Source: Bin5 sp965218625
GTDB lineage: Bacteria > Chloroflexota > Anaerolineae > Caldilineales > Caldilineaceae
Length of the DNA: 64,000 bases
Direction of reading: 5' to 3'
Assembly (NCBI GenBank): GCA_965218625.1
Contig: CBDCLG010000017.1
Span: 62,001 to 126,000, forward strand
Shown: one piece after another, positions 1-10,036 of the stretch
Position numbering within the stretch: position 1 is the first letter of the stretch
Layout: every line of letters begins with the position of its first letter
The notes under the pieces: generated by a model
Seen by the model: the letters and a program-made list of their open reading frames with translations, nothing else
Databases searched by the model: none
Told to the model about the DNA's origin: nothing
Made by a program: the position numbers and the translations under genes

Positions 1-1509
1 GTCCGAATAGCCGTCCCGCACCCCTCCGGCAGAAATGTAGACCCAGCCGTCGCTGATGACGAGACCGTTGTTGGCATGGTAGAGGTGACCTGCCACAGCG
101 AATCCGTGAGCCAGGAGCTCATAGGCGCCGCCATCGGGAATACGTCCCACTTCGCCGGCCCGATTCAGGTAGAGCGCACCCTCATGCCATGCCATTCCGG
201 TGACGCGGCTGGAGTCGCGCAAGATTTCATAGTAGCTGTCTTTGGAGACGCTATGCCAGATGACGATCGAGCGGCCAGCGTGATAGGGATCGAACTGGAT
301 GTTCGGATCGAAGTCACCGGTGGCCGGAGTGTCGAGAGCGATGAACAGCCTGCCGTCAGGGGCAAAGGTCAGGGCGGTGATGCTGTGGCGGTCCTGCAAC
401 TCCAGCGCCAGGAACTGTTCGGCGCAGAAGCCGCCCAGGGGAACCAGCCACGGATCGGACTCGGAGGGCGCGGCGAGGTTGAGGGGGGCGGCGTGAATGC
501 CTGTGCTTTGGCCTGCGGCGGGGCCTGGACGAACTACGTCGGACTCTCCTGTATTGCCGCCCGCGCCGCCGGTCGTGGCGTTGCTTCCATTTTCCGCGGC
601 CTGGGCAGGTGTCGGTGTCGAAATTGGGGTGGGCGCCGCCGTCGGTGTCGGCTCGACCGGCAGATAGGCGGCGAGCTGTTCGGCATCAGGCGATGTGGCA
701 CAGCTCGCGGGCAGGGCAAGCTGCGCGCTGATGTAGGGCACAGTCCCGCCGTTCTCGGCGCAGTTGTGCGACGTCCAGGTGATTTCACCGTCCTCCAGCC
801 GCAGCCACATCGAGGACGAAGGAACCGGCTCGCTGCCCTGCCTGGCCGCCCCAGCCGCGATCCAATTGTAAATCAGCGCTTTATCGTCGTCGCTGAGCTC
901 ACCCACCAACGGCATGGCGTTGGAGCGGATCTGCGTCCAGAGTATGGACGCCTCCGGGTCGCCGGGCGTCACCACCGACCCGCTTTGACCGCCGGTCATC
1001 AGGGGATCATACTCGGTGACTTGCAGTTCTGCCTGTTGTACAACATTGCTATGACAGGCGCCGCAATTCTCTTCGAAGATCGGTTGAACGTCCTCTTCAA
1101 ATCCCGGCGTGGAGATTTGAATCCAAGGCATAGAACGGTTGAGGGCGACGTATGGAAACTCCTCGCCCTGACCGAAGATGGCATCCACCCGCACCAGGGC
1201 GCCCGCGGGGACGCGCCCCAGGTGACAGCCTTCCCGCTGGGGGCGATTGCGCACATTGGCGTTTTGCTGTACCACGGCAAATACGGGGTGGCCGCCGGCC
1301 AGACAGGCCAACGCATCATCCATTCCGCTCAGCAATGCGATGTCGGCGACACCTCCCATCGCATCCGGCTGGGCCGCGGGCGGACGCGGCGGTTTGGGCT
1401 CAGGGCTGTCGGGGCGGATCGGTTGCAGCACGCACGCGCCGAGGAAAAGAACGGCGCAGATGGGCAGCAAGATGGCGCAAAAAAGTTTCGAAAGACAGCG
1501 ATAACGCAT
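1..1509 (-). CDS. Lipoprotein with SH3-like, cytochrome c and sugar-dehydrogenase-like propeller regions (3' end outside window)
   Basis: The minus frame is open from the ATG at 1509 to the window edge (503 codons, no stop). Residues 1-26 form a lipoprotein signal (hydrophobic core, LGAC with Cys26). Around residues 75-120 there is a bacterial SH3-like stretch (NANVRNRP). A class I cytochrome c-like domain follows, with the haem motif CGACH at residues 149-153 and a later MP that could give the distal Met. After a Pro/Thr-rich linker comes the start of a beta-propeller (ALTFAPDGRLFIAL) resembling glucose/sorbosone dehydrogenases. The protein is likely exported, membrane-anchored and involved in extracytoplasmic electron transfer; the substrate is unknown. 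It lies 71 bp downstream of ribF on the same strand. A 478-codon plus-strand open frame over this region is a shadow. Confidence 0.75.
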   Translation of the reverse strand, partial: MRYRCLSKLFCAILLPICAVLFLGACVLQPIRPDSPEPKPPRPPAAQPDAMGGVADIALLSGMDDALACLAGGHPVFAVVQQNANVRNRPQREGCHLGRVPAGALVRVDAIFGQGEEFPYVALNRSMPWIQISTPGFEEDVQPIFEENCGACHSNVVQQAELQVTEYDPLMTGGQSGSVVTPGDPEASILWTQIRSNAMPLVGELSDDDKALIYNWIAAGAARQGSEPVPSSSMWLRLEDGEITWTSHNCAENGGTVPYISAQLALPASCATSPDAEQLAAYLPVEPTPTAAPTPISTPTPAQAAENGSNATTGGAGGNTGESDVVRPGPAAGQSTGIHAAPLNLAAPSESDPWLVPLGGFCAEQFLALELQDRHSITALTFAPDGRLFIALDTPATGDFDPNIQFDPYHAGRSIVIWHSVSKDSYYEILRDSSRVTGMAWHEGALYLNRAGEVGRIPDGGAYELLAHGFAVAGHLYHANNGLVISDGWVYISAGGVRDGYSD

Positions 1510-1580
1510 TGAAAGAGAACCTGTTTGCAAGGCAGCTGGGGCGGTCCCTCCTTGGATTGTGATGCGCCCCGATAAGATGT

Positions 1581-2570
1581 CTACCCCCCAGAGATAAGAT
1601 TGGGAATCGCCGGCTCCTCTCTTAACACGCGGCGCGCGACGGAGATATCCCGCTGGATCTGGGCGTGGAGCGCATCCAGGCCGTCAAAGCGTTGCTCGTC
1701 GCGCAGGCGGGCAACGAAGGAGACAGTCATTTTCTGTCCGTACAGGTCGCCGGTCTCACCCGCGCCCGGGAAATCCAGCAGGTGTGTTTCAATGCGGCGC
1801 ACGCGTCCATCAACGGTAGGCCTCACGCCCATGTTGGTGACACTGGCGCGGGGCTGGTCAGTACAACTGTCCGGCAGAAACGCCCACGTCGCATAGACGC
1901 CATCGGCGGGGATCAGGCGCTGCGAATCAGGCCGGAGGTTGGCGGTCGGCACGCCGATGATGCGGCCGCGCCGCGCGCCCTCTTCAACGATTCCGACGAT
2001 CGAATAGGGCCGCCCCAGCATCTGCCCCGCATCGGTCACCGCGCCGTTCAACAGGCACTGACGAATCTGATGGCTGCGTATCTCGCCGCCATCGCCTGCG
2101 TAAGGCTCGATCACCGATACGTCATAGCCGAGCTGCCGTCCCAGCGCCCGCAGGACGTCGATATTGCCGCTGCGGCCCCGCCCCAACGCAAAATCCGGCC
2201 CCGTAACCAGGCGGGCAAGCTCCAGATGTTCCACGAGAACGGTCATGAACTGATGAGGGGTCAGGCCAGCGAGCTCCATGTCGAACGGCTGAATCACCCC
2301 CAGATCGAAACCGAACGGTTCGAGCAGCCGCAGGCGTTCCTGCGGCGAGGTCAACAGACGCAGGGGAAGGTGCGGTTGCAGCACGGCCAGCGGGTGGGGG
2401 TCGAACGTGAGCAGGGCCGACCTGGCCGCAGGCGTATGCGCCGCGGCTTCCTCATGCAGTACGCGCACAAGCGCCTGATGGCCGAGATGGACACCGTCAA
2501 AATTTCCAATCGTCAGGAAAGTTGGGCCGGAAAACCGGAGGGTTCGCAGATCAGCGCGCCAGATCTTCAT
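1581..2570 (-). CDS. ribF: Bifunctional riboflavin kinase / FAD synthetase
   Basis: Converts riboflavin to FMN and then FAD in the cytoplasm. The N-terminal nucleotidyltransferase half shows FLTIGNFDGVHLGHQALV and, further on, GPDFALGRGRSGN. The C-terminal riboflavin kinase half shows GRPYSIVGIVEEGARRGRIIGVPTANL. At 329 aa the length is normal for the family. I chose the ATG at 2570 (MKIWRADLRTL) because the frame extends upstream into truB without any family-like sequence. It is the last gene of the nusA-infB-truB block, a common arrangement. Confidence 0.93.
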   Translation of the reverse strand: MKIWRADLRTLRFSGPTFLTIGNFDGVHLGHQALVRVLHEEAAAHTPAARSALLTFDPHPLAVLQPHLPLRLLTSPQERLRLLEPFGFDLGVIQPFDMELAGLTPHQFMTVLVEHLELARLVTGPDFALGRGRSGNIDVLRALGRQLGYDVSVIEPYAGDGGEIRSHQIRQCLLNGAVTDAGQMLGRPYSIVGIVEEGARRGRIIGVPTANLRPDSQRLIPADGVYATWAFLPDSCTDQPRASVTNMGVRPTVDGRVRRIETHLLDFPGAGETGDLYGQKMTVSFVARLRDEQRFDGLDALHAQIQRDISVARRVLREEPAIPNLISGG

Positions 2571-2578
2571 GTCAAATC

Positions 2579-2604
2579 GGTTTCTGGTTCCTGGTTTCCA
2601 GTGG
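2579..2604. repeat. Short degenerate GGTTTC/CTGG repeat in the ribF-truB spacer
   Basis: The 56-bp spacer between ribF and truB carries several tandem words of the type GGTTTCTGG / GGTTTCCAGTGG. Related words occur in other spacers of the window (near 5183, 22460, 26736 and 47633). No function can be assigned. Confidence 0.4.
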
Positions 2605-2626
2605 AAATGGGCAGAACGAAATCTGT

Positions 2627-3598
2627 CTACTGAGAACGCCCCAACTGTTGGGCAAGCCACTTTTCGGCTTTCCACAGAGTACCGTTATGGCTTCCTTCAG
2701 CCGCAAGCGCGCGCGCGATGCCCAGAAAGCGGCCACGCCCGTCATAGGCGGCGGCGAGCGAGGCCGCGGAGGCAAAGTCCTGAAAGATCTTCTGCCCGTG
2801 GCCCAGGCGGACCTGCTCCTCCTCGTTGACGGTCAGGCGGGGCATTCCCAGACCGGCATCCGGCGCCATCATCAGGTCGGCCAGGCGTCCGGCGGCGGCG
2901 GCCTCTTCGATGGCCGGCAAGGCTGACGCATCGGCAACCGAAAAGGGGCCGGCGCCCAAGCGGCGCAGATAATTCAGGTGGGCCACGGTGCCCAACGCCT
3001 CCCCCAGCGCGAGGGCCAGGCTGCGGACGTAGGTACCGGCGGAACAGTGCACCCTGAGAGAAATCCCGTCCGGCGGGTCAAAGGCAAGCAGATTGATTTC
3101 GTGGACCGTAACCGGCCTCGGCGCAATCTCCACCGCCTCGCCGCGGCGGGCCTTGCGGTGCAGACTCTCTCCGCCTTGCTTCAATGCCGAAAAGACCGGC
3201 GGCCGCTGTACAATCTGACCCCGAAATGCGGCCAGGGCCTCCTCCACGTCGGCCGCGGTCAGAGATGGGATCGGAGCGCGCGTCACGGTCTGACCGGTGG
3301 CGTCGTAGGAATCGGTGGCGCGCCCGAGCGTCACGCGCGCCTCGTATCTTTTTTCGTGCCCTTGATAGTACTCCACCAGGCGCGTTGCAACGCCGAGGCA
3401 CAACACCAGCAGCCCGCTCGCCATCGGGTCGAGCGTACCGGTGTGGCCGATGCGCCTTTGGCGGCTCCAACGCCGCACGCGCTGAACAATGTCATGGCTG
3501 GTCGGCAGCGTCGGGGAACACGCGTCCTCGGCGCCCACAGGAGGGCCTGGACGGCCCGGTTTATCGACGAGGAGAATTCCGTGCAGATCGGCATTCAT
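2627..3598 (-). CDS. truB: tRNA pseudouridine(55) synthase TruB
   Basis: Isomerises U55 in the T-loop of tRNAs. The sequence shows TSHDIVQRVRRW, the catalytic-Asp motif GHTGTLDPMASGLLVLCLG, and GTYVRSLALALGEALG. The family usually reads DKPxGxTSHD; here about 17 residues (RPGPPVGAEDACSPTLP) separate DKP from TSHD. This is an in-frame, Pro-rich N-terminal insertion that could be harmless. The C-terminal part is PUA-like. It lies between nrnA and ribF, as in many bacteria. Confidence 0.93.
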   Translation of the reverse strand: MNADLHGILLVDKPGRPGPPVGAEDACSPTLPTSHDIVQRVRRWSRQRRIGHTGTLDPMASGLLVLCLGVATRLVEYYQGHEKRYEARVTLGRATDSYDATGQTVTRAPIPSLTAADVEEALAAFRGQIVQRPPVFSALKQGGESLHRKARRGEAVEIAPRPVTVHEINLLAFDPPDGISLRVHCSAGTYVRSLALALGEALGTVAHLNYLRRLGAGPFSVADASALPAIEEAAAAGRLADLMMAPDAGLGMPRLTVNEEEQVRLGHGQKIFQDFASAASLAAAYDGRGRFLGIARALAAEGSHNGTLWKAEKWLAQQLGRSQ

Positions 3599-3640
3599 CG
3601 CTTTGCGTCGCGCACCGGCAGGAAAGCAGCTACTGAGAAC

Positions 3641-4690
3641 TCAGGATCCGGGCAAACTCTGGCGGCGCAATTCGTGCAAAGCGGCCACAACCCGGGCCGA
3701 CACCTCCGCCAACGTACCCGCAACTGTGCAGCCGGCTGCCGGCGGATGTCCGCCGCCTCCAAACGCAAACGCTACCTGGCTCACGTTGAAGCCGGGCTTG
3801 GCCCGAAAGCTGCACTCGACTAACTCTTGGCCGTTTTGGGCGAAACGTTGCGCGAATGTAGCACTGATATCGGCCTCGCGCACCGTCACGAGGAAGTTGG
3901 CGAGACCATCGCTCTGGTGAAGCTCGACACCGCTCTTGCGGCGGCTCTCGGCGCTGAGGGTGGCCCAAACGATTCCGTCCTCCATCTGCACGGTCGCCAG
4001 GCCGGCCCCCCACAGCTTAACGAGGCTGAAGGAGCGGCTGTCCAGCGTGTTGCGGACGGTATGGTCCAGCTGCGCGCCGGCGCGCAACAGCCGCAGGGTT
4101 ACTTGCAGCACGTTCGCGTCTGTGTTGGCCGTGCGAAAGCAGAGTGTATCTGTCACGACGCCGGCCAGCAGCGGGACGGCGATCTCCTCGGTGAGCGGCA
4201 CGTTCAAAGCATCGGCCATGGCCACAAGCATCTGGCATGTAGCGGCGCAGCCTGGTTCCACCCAGTTTTCGGTGCCGAAGAAGGTATTGGTGATGTGGTG
4301 ATCGATCACAATCAACGGGATGCGGTCGTGGGCTTCGGAGCAATAGACGTTGCCCATCCGGTCGATACTGGAGGTGTCCAGGCAGACGATCAGATCGTAG
4401 CTGCGGGCGACTTGCGACGGTCCGATGATTGTCTCGACGCCGGGCAGGAACTGGAACTCGGACGTCAACTCATCCTGGAGAGCGAGAACGGGCCGCTTGG
4501 CCATTGCGCGCAGGATCGCGCCGAGGCCGAGCAGACTGCCGACCGCGTCCCCGTCCGGGGTAACGTGGCTGATACAGAGGATATGATGGCTGGTTTCCAG
4601 GAGGTCAAGCAGTCGAGGGGGCGGCGAAACGGGGGTGCCCTCCTGTCCGCATGCGGCATCCTGCTTCAACAAGGACGCATCAAGGTTCAT
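3641..4690 (-). CDS. nrnA: DHH-family bifunctional oligoribonuclease / pAp phosphatase NrnA
   Basis: Degrades short oligoribonucleotides and dephosphorylates 3'-phosphoadenosine 5'-phosphate. DHH domain: HVTPDGDAVGS at residues 42-52, LDTSSIDRMGN near 104-114 and DHH at 130-132, all metal ligands. DHHA1 domain: GGGGHPPAAG from residue 311. Length 349 aa is slightly above the family norm because of about 25 extra N-terminal residues. The ATG overlaps the rbfA stop by four bases (ATGA), suggesting translational coupling; rbfA-nrnA-truB-ribF is a classic order. Confidence 0.92.
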   Translation of the reverse strand: MNLDASLLKQDAACGQEGTPVSPPPRLLDLLETSHHILCISHVTPDGDAVGSLLGLGAILRAMAKRPVLALQDELTSEFQFLPGVETIIGPSQVARSYDLIVCLDTSSIDRMGNVYCSEAHDRIPLIVIDHHITNTFFGTENWVEPGCAATCQMLVAMADALNVPLTEEIAVPLLAGVVTDTLCFRTANTDANVLQVTLRLLRAGAQLDHTVRNTLDSRSFSLVKLWGAGLATVQMEDGIVWATLSAESRRKSGVELHQSDGLANFLVTVREADISATFAQRFAQNGQELVECSFRAKPGFNVSQVAFAFGGGGHPPAAGCTVAGTLAEVSARVVAALHELRRQSLPGS

Positions 4691-5130
4691 GCATCCTCTT
4701 TCTGCGCATCGGCGGAGGAAAAATCAGGGGAAGAGAACGGCCCGGAGAGAGGCGCGGGCCCGCTCTCCACATCCTGCTGGCGAGTATCTCGTTCCTCGGC
4801 AATGCTTTGCAAAAGTGCATCCACGCGGGCGGCCTGGTCGGGGGTATCGTCATAGTAGAAGAACAGTTCCGGCACGGCGCGGAGGTTTACGTTCTGGGCC
4901 AATTGACGCCGCAGGAAAGGCGCGGCGTGCTTCAATCTGACGAGCATTGCGTTGCGTTGCACATCGCTGTCTTGGTAAACATAGACTTTGGCCACGCGCA
5001 GATCGCGACTGACCACGACATTCGTTACCGCCAACAGTTCCAGCGTCGGGTCATCCAATTCGTTGGCGATCAAGATCGAAAGTTCCTGATAGAGCAGCTC
5101 TGCCGCCCGCTCCTGACGGATCGTAGACAT
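4687..5130 (-). CDS. rbfA: Ribosome-binding factor A
   Basis: 30S maturation factor acting on 16S rRNA. The KH-like fold is recognisable from the N-terminal RQERAAELLYQELSILI, DPTLELLAVTNVVVSRDLRVAKVYVY and LRAVPELFFYYDDT. The last ~30 residues are a low-complexity Ser/Pro/Asp tail absent from short homologues. It sits between infB and nrnA with a 4-bp overlap into nrnA. Confidence 0.93.
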   Translation of the reverse strand: MSTIRQERAAELLYQELSILIANELDDPTLELLAVTNVVVSRDLRVAKVYVYQDSDVQRNAMLVRLKHAAPFLRRQLAQNVNLRAVPELFFYYDDTPDQAARVDALLQSIAEERDTRQQDVESGPAPLSGPFSSPDFSSADAQKEDA

Positions 5131-5201
5131 GGGACTCTTCGGCAGCCGGATCTCACGGTTTTGTCGCGCCCACTATAAACGAAAACCGGGAAACCAGAAA
5201 C

Positions 5202-7082
5202 TCACCGCACCTGTTGTTTTTCGAAGACCTCGATGATGTCGCCTTCCTGCAGATCGGAATTGACGCCGGCCAGATTGATGCCGCATTCGTACCCGGCCCG
5301 CACCTCGTTAACATCTTCGGTAAAGCGCTTAAGGTTCTCAATCGTTGTCGTGATGATCGTTGCGTCGTTGCGGACCAGGCGCGCCTGGCTATTGCGCCTG
5401 ACAACGCCGTCCAGCACCATGCAGCCGGCGATCAGCCCGCCGCGGCGCACGCGGAACATCTGCCGCACCTCCGCATGGCCGCTGACCACCTCCTCAAAGA
5501 TCGGGTCCAGCATCCCGGTAAGCGCCAGCTCCACGTCCTCGATCATATTGTAAATAATCCGATAATGGCGAATCTCGACGCCGGACTGTTCGGCCCGCAC
5601 CAATGCGGACTTGTCTATGTTCACACTGAATCCGATGATGATCGCCTGGCTGGCCTCGGCCAACATGACGTCAGATTCGGTGATGTCGCCGACGACCGAC
5701 TGCATAATCTTGACATTGATTTCGTCGTTGGCGAGCTGTTCAAGGCTGTGTACAACCGGGGCCAGCGTTCCCTGCGTGTCCGCCCGCACGATAATATTGA
5801 GTGTTTCGGCCTCCCCGCCTTCCACACGGGCGAACATGTCCTCCAGCGTCATCGGCGCCGGCGCGGCGGTCCGCACCTGCCGCGCAGCCTGATTCTGCCG
5901 TTCGGAGACCAGCGCGCGGGCGGCCTTGTCGTTCTTGGTGACGGCAAAGACCTCGCCGGCATCGGGAACGCCGTTGAGGCCCAGGACGATGGTCGGCGTA
6001 CTCGGCCCGGCTGCCTTGAGCGGATTGCCTTCGTGGTCGGTCATCGCCTTGACGCGGCCCCAGTTCTCGCCGACAACCAGCGAATCCCCGCGTTTCAGCG
6101 TCCCGTTCTGAACGAGCAGGGTCGCGGTGATGCCGCGTTGCTTGTCCAGCTCAGCCTCAATGACCGTGCCCACGCACTGGCCATTGGGATTGGACTGGTG
6201 CTGGTCCAGCTCGGCGACAACGAGAATATTGTCGAGCAGATCGTCGACACCGTCGCCATTGAGCGCGCTGATCGGCACCGTAACTGTATCGCCTCCCCAC
6301 TCCTCGGGCGTCAGGTCCACAGTTGACAGGTCCTCCATTGCCCGGTTTATGTTGGCGTTAAGCTGGTCGATCTTGTTGATGGCAACGATGATCGTTACGC
6401 CGGCTGCCCGCGCGTGGCTGATCGCCTCGCGCGTCTGCGGCATGATGCCGTCGTCTGCGGCAACGACGAGAATAACAATGTCGGTGACCTGCGCGCCGCG
6501 CGCGCGCATCGCGGTGAACGCTTCGTGGCCGGGCGTATCCAGGAAGGTGATCCTCTTGCCGTCAGCCTCCACCTGGTACGCGCCGGTATGCTGGGTGATG
6601 CCGCCGGCTTCCGTATCCACCACGTTGGTGCGGCGGATGCGATCGAGGAGCGTCGTTTTGCCATGATCGACATGCCCGAGCACCGCCACGACCGGCGGCC
6701 TCTCGACAAGATTCCCTTCCGCCTCGCCGGCCACGATCTCCTGGATCAACACCCGCTGTTTGGGTCTCAGATCCTCGGCGGGCGCCTCTTCGGGCTGCTC
6801 CTCCTCCACGACCGGCCACAGCACCTCAATGCCGAGCTCCTCGCCGACAATCGCGGCGGTGTCGTGATCGAGAGTCTGATCGATCGGCGCCATGATGCCG
6901 AACTGCATCAGCACTTTGATGAGGTCGATCGGGCTGCGATCCATCCTCTCCGCCAGTGCGCGCACGGTGACGTACTCCTCGACGACGATGGAAGAAGGCA
7001 GACCGGCGGCTTCACCGATCGCAGCGTCGTCAGCCTGCCCTTCATCCTGAATCTGCGTCGGCTCTTTCGTTGTCGTTGTCAT
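5202..7082 (-). CDS. infB: Translation initiation factor IF-2
   Basis: GTPase that places fMet-tRNA on the 30S subunit. Residues ~30-90 form the IF2N-like domain. The G domain shows GHVDHGKT at 136-143, DTPGHE at 182-187 and NKID at 236-239. Domains II to IV follow through the C-terminal [19 protein letters not shown] and GYECGINL. At 626 aa it is short because the long N-terminal repeats of enterobacterial IF-2 are missing. An SD-like GGGAGG lies about 10 bases before the ATG. It lies downstream of ylxR after a 520-bp spacer. Confidence 0.96.
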   Translation of the reverse strand: MTTTTKEPTQIQDEGQADDAAIGEAAGLPSSIVVEEYVTVRALAERMDRSPIDLIKVLMQFGIMAPIDQTLDHDTAAIVGEELGIEVLWPVVEEEQPEEAPAEDLRPKQRVLIQEIVAGEAEGNLVERPPVVAVLGHVDHGKTTLLDRIRRTNVVDTEAGGITQHTGAYQVEADGKRITFLDTPGHEAFTAMRARGAQVTDIVILVVAADDGIMPQTREAISHARAAGVTIIVAINKIDQLNANINRAMEDLSTVDLTPEEWGGDTVTVPISALNGDGVDDLLDNILVVAELDQHQSNPNGQCVGTVIEAELDKQRGITATLLVQNGTLKRGDSLVVGENWGRVKAMTDHEGNPLKAAGPSTPTIVLGLNGVPDAGEVFAVTKNDKAARALVSERQNQAARQVRTAAPAPMTLEDMFARVEGGEAETLNIIVRADTQGTLAPVVHSLEQLANDEINVKIMQSVVGDITESDVMLAEASQAIIIGFSVNIDKSALVRAEQSGVEIRHYRIIYNMIEDVELALTGMLDPIFEEVVSGHAEVRQMFRVRRGGLIAGCMVLDGVVRRNSQARLVRNDATIITTTIENLKRFTEDVNEVRAGYECGINLAGVNSDLQEGDIIEVFEKQQVR

Positions 7083-7602
7083 CTTTCCTATCCTCCCCCA
7101 ACTTGCCTGTCCAGCGATTTTGCGCTCCGCGCCACCTGAAATCCTGTCTGGATTCCTCCCGTGGCTGCGCAGCGGGATGCGGACAGTTGAAAAGGGTCAG
7201 GCGCCCGGTTGCGCGACTCTTCTCCGGCTTCACATAGATTGTTGATTGGGATGTAAACGTACGCAACGTATGCAACGTATGCGGGGAGGGTCAGTTACGG
7301 GGAGCCAAGAGGAACTGCCGGTGGCCGGACAAGCTGTTACACAACCTCTCGCTTTCCTATTCCCTTCCCCCTCTCCATCCCAATGCGGCCTGCTCGGCCA
7401 AATTTCCTAGCTGCCGGCGTCAACGGCGGCCAAAACCGTTGTACAGCCAGCGTTAGCCCGCTGTGCCGGTACATATCAGGGAGCGGACAATCGGCTTCTG
7501 TTCATCGGAAAATTCCTCTCCATCGGCTGAGCGGCGAGTAGAGACCCCTTACGGTCCGGCGGCCGCCCCGCTTCTCCTCCATTTGCCCTCTGGCGACAGG
7601 CG
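7083..7602. other. 520-bp infB upstream spacer without a gene
   Basis: Unusually long for the ylxR-infB junction. Neither strand has a convincing coding frame. It holds the 9-bp triple repeat at 7256-7282. On the minus strand there is a weak promoter-like pair, TTGCGT then 17 bases then AACAAT, immediately past that repeat, so infB may have its own promoter. This is inference. Confidence 0.5.
7256..7282. repeat. Three tandem 9-bp repeats, AACGTAYGC
   Basis: AACGTACGC is followed by two exact AACGTATGC units. The array lies 174 bp upstream of infB, and its minus-strand copy overlaps a possible -35 (TTGCGT). It could be an operator or chance; no regulator is identified. Confidence 0.6.
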
Positions 7603-7902
7603 CTATACACCAGACACGAGCAGTTCGGACACGGCTGCAGAAAGCGACTTCAGATTCTCGGCGCTGATTTTCGTTCGCAACGCCTTGTGCAGCATCGAAC
7701 CGGACAGCGCCCTCTCCCAACAGCGTGCCTGCGGGTGGACATATGCGCCGCGGCCGGCCCTCTTGCCGGTCTCATCCAGCACGACCCCATCGGCAACGCG
7801 TACCAGGCGAAGCAATGTGCGCTTTCCTTCCGACTCACGGCAGGCGATGCACATCCGCTGGGGAACGCGCCGCGGTTTCGGTCCCTTTGCCCGTTTTGCC
7901 AT
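7603..7902 (-). CDS. ylxR: YlxR/RnpM family RNA-binding protein (DUF448)
   Basis: Small basic protein of 99 aa with the family signature VPQRMCIACRESEGKRTLLRLVR and AGRGAYVHPQARCWERAL. Homologues are encoded between nusA and infB; YlxR has been reported to bind the RNase P RNA. Here it starts 52 bp after the nusA stop, which supports the call. A 98-aa frame overlapping it on the same strand is a shadow. Confidence 0.92.
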   Translation of the reverse strand: MAKRAKGPKPRRVPQRMCIACRESEGKRTLLRLVRVADGVVLDETGKRAGRGAYVHPQARCWERALSGSMLHKALRTKISAENLKSLSAAVSELLVSGV

Positions 7903-7954
7903 CTCGATGTTGCGCTGTTGGCGCAGGCGCGGCCTCTGCTATGCACGGGCCGCG

Positions 7955-9811
7955 CTAGGCGTCAAACTCCTCCTCTTCAAAGTCGCCAAAGCCACGCGCG
8001 CGCCGCGTCCGCTGGCGTCTTGGCTGCTTCTTTGCCGGAGTCTGGCCGCCGCGGCGCGCCTTGTCGCGCTTGCCTTCCTGTTCGCTGAGCTCGTCAACGC
8101 TCTCTTCTGCCGCTTCAAGAGATTCGAGCAGTTCAGCCGGCACTTCCAGATCATCCACAGAACCGAAATCGGCATCCGCCGGGCCCCCTTGCCGGCGAGC
8201 GGCCATCCGCTGGCGCAGCATATCCGCCGTAATCACCTGCGGCAGGTCCTCGGCCTGCAGGATGCTCGCTTCCGTCGATTCTTCCTCCGCTTCCGCGGTC
8301 TCAGGAGCGGGTTGTTCAATCGCCGCCCTCACATCAAGCGCAGCTTCTTTCTCATCTTCTTCCTCTGCGCGAGCGTCGTCCTCATCGTCAGCCTTTTCGC
8401 CGAGGCCGACCGGCTCCGGCCCGGCAGTCGCGAAGTCGTCGAGAGAAACGATCGGCGGCTCTTCGTCGCGCACAGACGCGGCCGCCCGCTCGAAAGCGCT
8501 CAACGCCTCCTCGGTGTCAACGCCGATGCCCCGCTCCTCATCCTGCGCCGGCAAGGAATCGGGCAACTCGGTCGCCACGCCCTGGTCGGTCAAGCGGTTG
8601 GCAGCATCCTGTTGCTGCAGCAGCGCTGCGGCCTGGCGGAAAGTATCTTCTCTTGTTGTCGATTCGTCTCTTTCGCGCAGGATCTGCTCCGCCATACTGA
8701 GCAGGTCCTGTTCTCCGGCCGCAATCTGTGCCTGCTCGGCCGCCAGCAGGTCCAGCCCTTCTGTGCGGGCTTCGCTTTCGCTCTTTATGTCGATGCGCCA
8801 TCCGGTAAGTTTGGCTGCCAGGCGGGCATTCTGCCCGGCTTTGCCGATCGCCAAGCTGAGCTGTCGATCCGGCACAATGACAATTGCAGTCTTGATGTTG
8901 CTGTCTTCTTCCAGAATAACGCTCTGCACTTTGGCCGGGCCGAGCGCATTGGAGATGAAGGTGCGGAGATTGCCGCTCCACTCGACAACATCGATCTTTT
9001 CACCGGCCAACTCAGTCACGATGGTCTGAATGCGCAGGCCGCGCATCCCCACACAACTGCCGACCGGGTCCACGCCTGGCAGCGTCGCCATCACCGCCAC
9101 CTTGCTGCGCGCGCCCGGCTCGCGCGATATGCCCTTGATCTCGACCGTGCCGTCGCGCACTTCCGGAATCTCCTGCTCCATGAGGCGACGGAGGAGATCG
9201 CGATGGGTGCGGCTCAGCTTGATCATCGGGCCGCGACTGCTGCGGTGAACGTCCACCACGTACAGACAGATGTAATCCCCGCGCCGCAGATTCTCGGTTG
9301 GGATCTGCTCCTCGCGCGGCAGCAGATTCTCATGTCTGTCATCGATCAGAATCGTGACCGCGCCGGAGACGAGATCGATGCTACGAACCTGCGCGGTGAT
9401 CGTCTCGCCGACTCTGTGGACAAAGTTCTCGTAAACAGTATCCCGTTCGGCCTCGCGAATGCGCTGCAGAATCACCTGTTTGGCCGTCTGCGCCGCAATG
9501 CGGCCAAAATTGTCGGGCGTATTCTGCACCAGGACGACATCGCCCAATTCGGAGGACGGCTCCACCATTTTGGCATCTTCGAGCAGAATTTCGGTGTTCT
9601 CGTTGATAATGTCTTCGACGACCTCTTTTTCCGCAAACACCTTCATCTCGCCCGACGCCCGGTCCACTTCGGCGGTCACATTGGCTACCGAACCGTAATT
9701 ACGCTTGTAGGCGGAGATAAGCGCAGCCTCGATTGCATCGAAAATCACCTCGTTGTCGAGGTCCTTATCAACGGCAACCTGATTGATCCCGGCGATGAGT
9801 GCTTTAGACAT
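7955..9811 (-). CDS. nusA: Transcription termination/antitermination factor NusA
   Basis: Binds RNA polymerase and nascent RNA. The N-terminal domain starts [28 protein letters not shown] and continues to about residue 130. S1 follows ([20 protein letters not shown]), then the KH pair ([18 protein letters not shown] and [20 protein letters not shown]). After about residue 380 there is a long acidic, Glu/Ala-rich tail (about 230 residues) ending in a basic [13 protein letters not shown] patch and an acidic tip, much longer than in Bacillus. rimP, usually just upstream, is absent. A long plus-strand open frame over this gene is a shadow. Confidence 0.95.
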   Translation of the reverse strand: MSKALIAGINQVAVDKDLDNEVIFDAIEAALISAYKRNYGSVANVTAEVDRASGEMKVFAEKEVVEDIINENTEILLEDAKMVEPSSELGDVVLVQNTPDNFGRIAAQTAKQVILQRIREAERDTVYENFVHRVGETITAQVRSIDLVSGAVTILIDDRHENLLPREEQIPTENLRRGDYICLYVVDVHRSSRGPMIKLSRTHRDLLRRLMEQEIPEVRDGTVEIKGISREPGARSKVAVMATLPGVDPVGSCVGMRGLRIQTIVTELAGEKIDVVEWSGNLRTFISNALGPAKVQSVILEEDSNIKTAIVIVPDRQLSLAIGKAGQNARLAAKLTGWRIDIKSESEARTEGLDLLAAEQAQIAAGEQDLLSMAEQILRERDESTTREDTFRQAAALLQQQDAANRLTDQGVATELPDSLPAQDEERGIGVDTEEALSAFERAAASVRDEEPPIVSLDDFATAGPEPVGLGEKADDEDDARAEEEDEKEAALDVRAAIEQPAPETAEAEEESTEASILQAEDLPQVITADMLRQRMAARRQGGPADADFGSVDDLEVPAELLESLEAAEESVDELSEQEGKRDKARRGGQTPAKKQPRRQRTRRARGFGDFEEEEFDA

Positions 9812-9938
9812 TTTTGTTCAACCACTCCTGACAAGGTGACGGCGCAGCAAAATGGCCACCGCAAAACCGAAACACAGATGCTGAACAGACAAGCGCTCCG
9901 ATTTCGATATTGCCGGCAACGACTCCGTAGAACAAGAA

Positions 9939-9957
9939 AAGTGGGCGGAACCCACTT
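9939..9957 (-). terminator. Terminator-like hairpin in the nusA leader
   Basis: On the minus strand a 7-bp stem AAGTGGG/CCCACTT with a 5-base loop is followed by a T-rich TTCTTGTT. It lies about 130 bases before the nusA start and about 45 bases after the predicted transcription start, so it would act as an attenuator of the operon rather than as an end. Confidence 0.6.
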
Positions 9958-10007
9958 CCAGAGACACAATTCTATCAAATCATTCAAGCCAATGACGACT
10001 GCCCACC

Positions 10008-10036
10008 AGTATAACAGATTGCGGGCAAGAGACCAA
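10008..10036 (-). promoter_or_regulatory. Sigma-A type promoter for the nusA operon
   Basis: Minus strand TTGGTC (10031-10036), 17-base spacer, TATACT (10008-10013). It gives a leader of about 190 bases before nusA. Nothing else is apparent in 9812-10136. Confidence 0.55.

Noticed and set aside
76..1512. 478-codon plus-strand frame opposite the cytochrome-type lipoprotein
   Set aside because: Antisense shadow: the minus frame has signal peptide, lipobox and CGACH, the plus frame has no motif.
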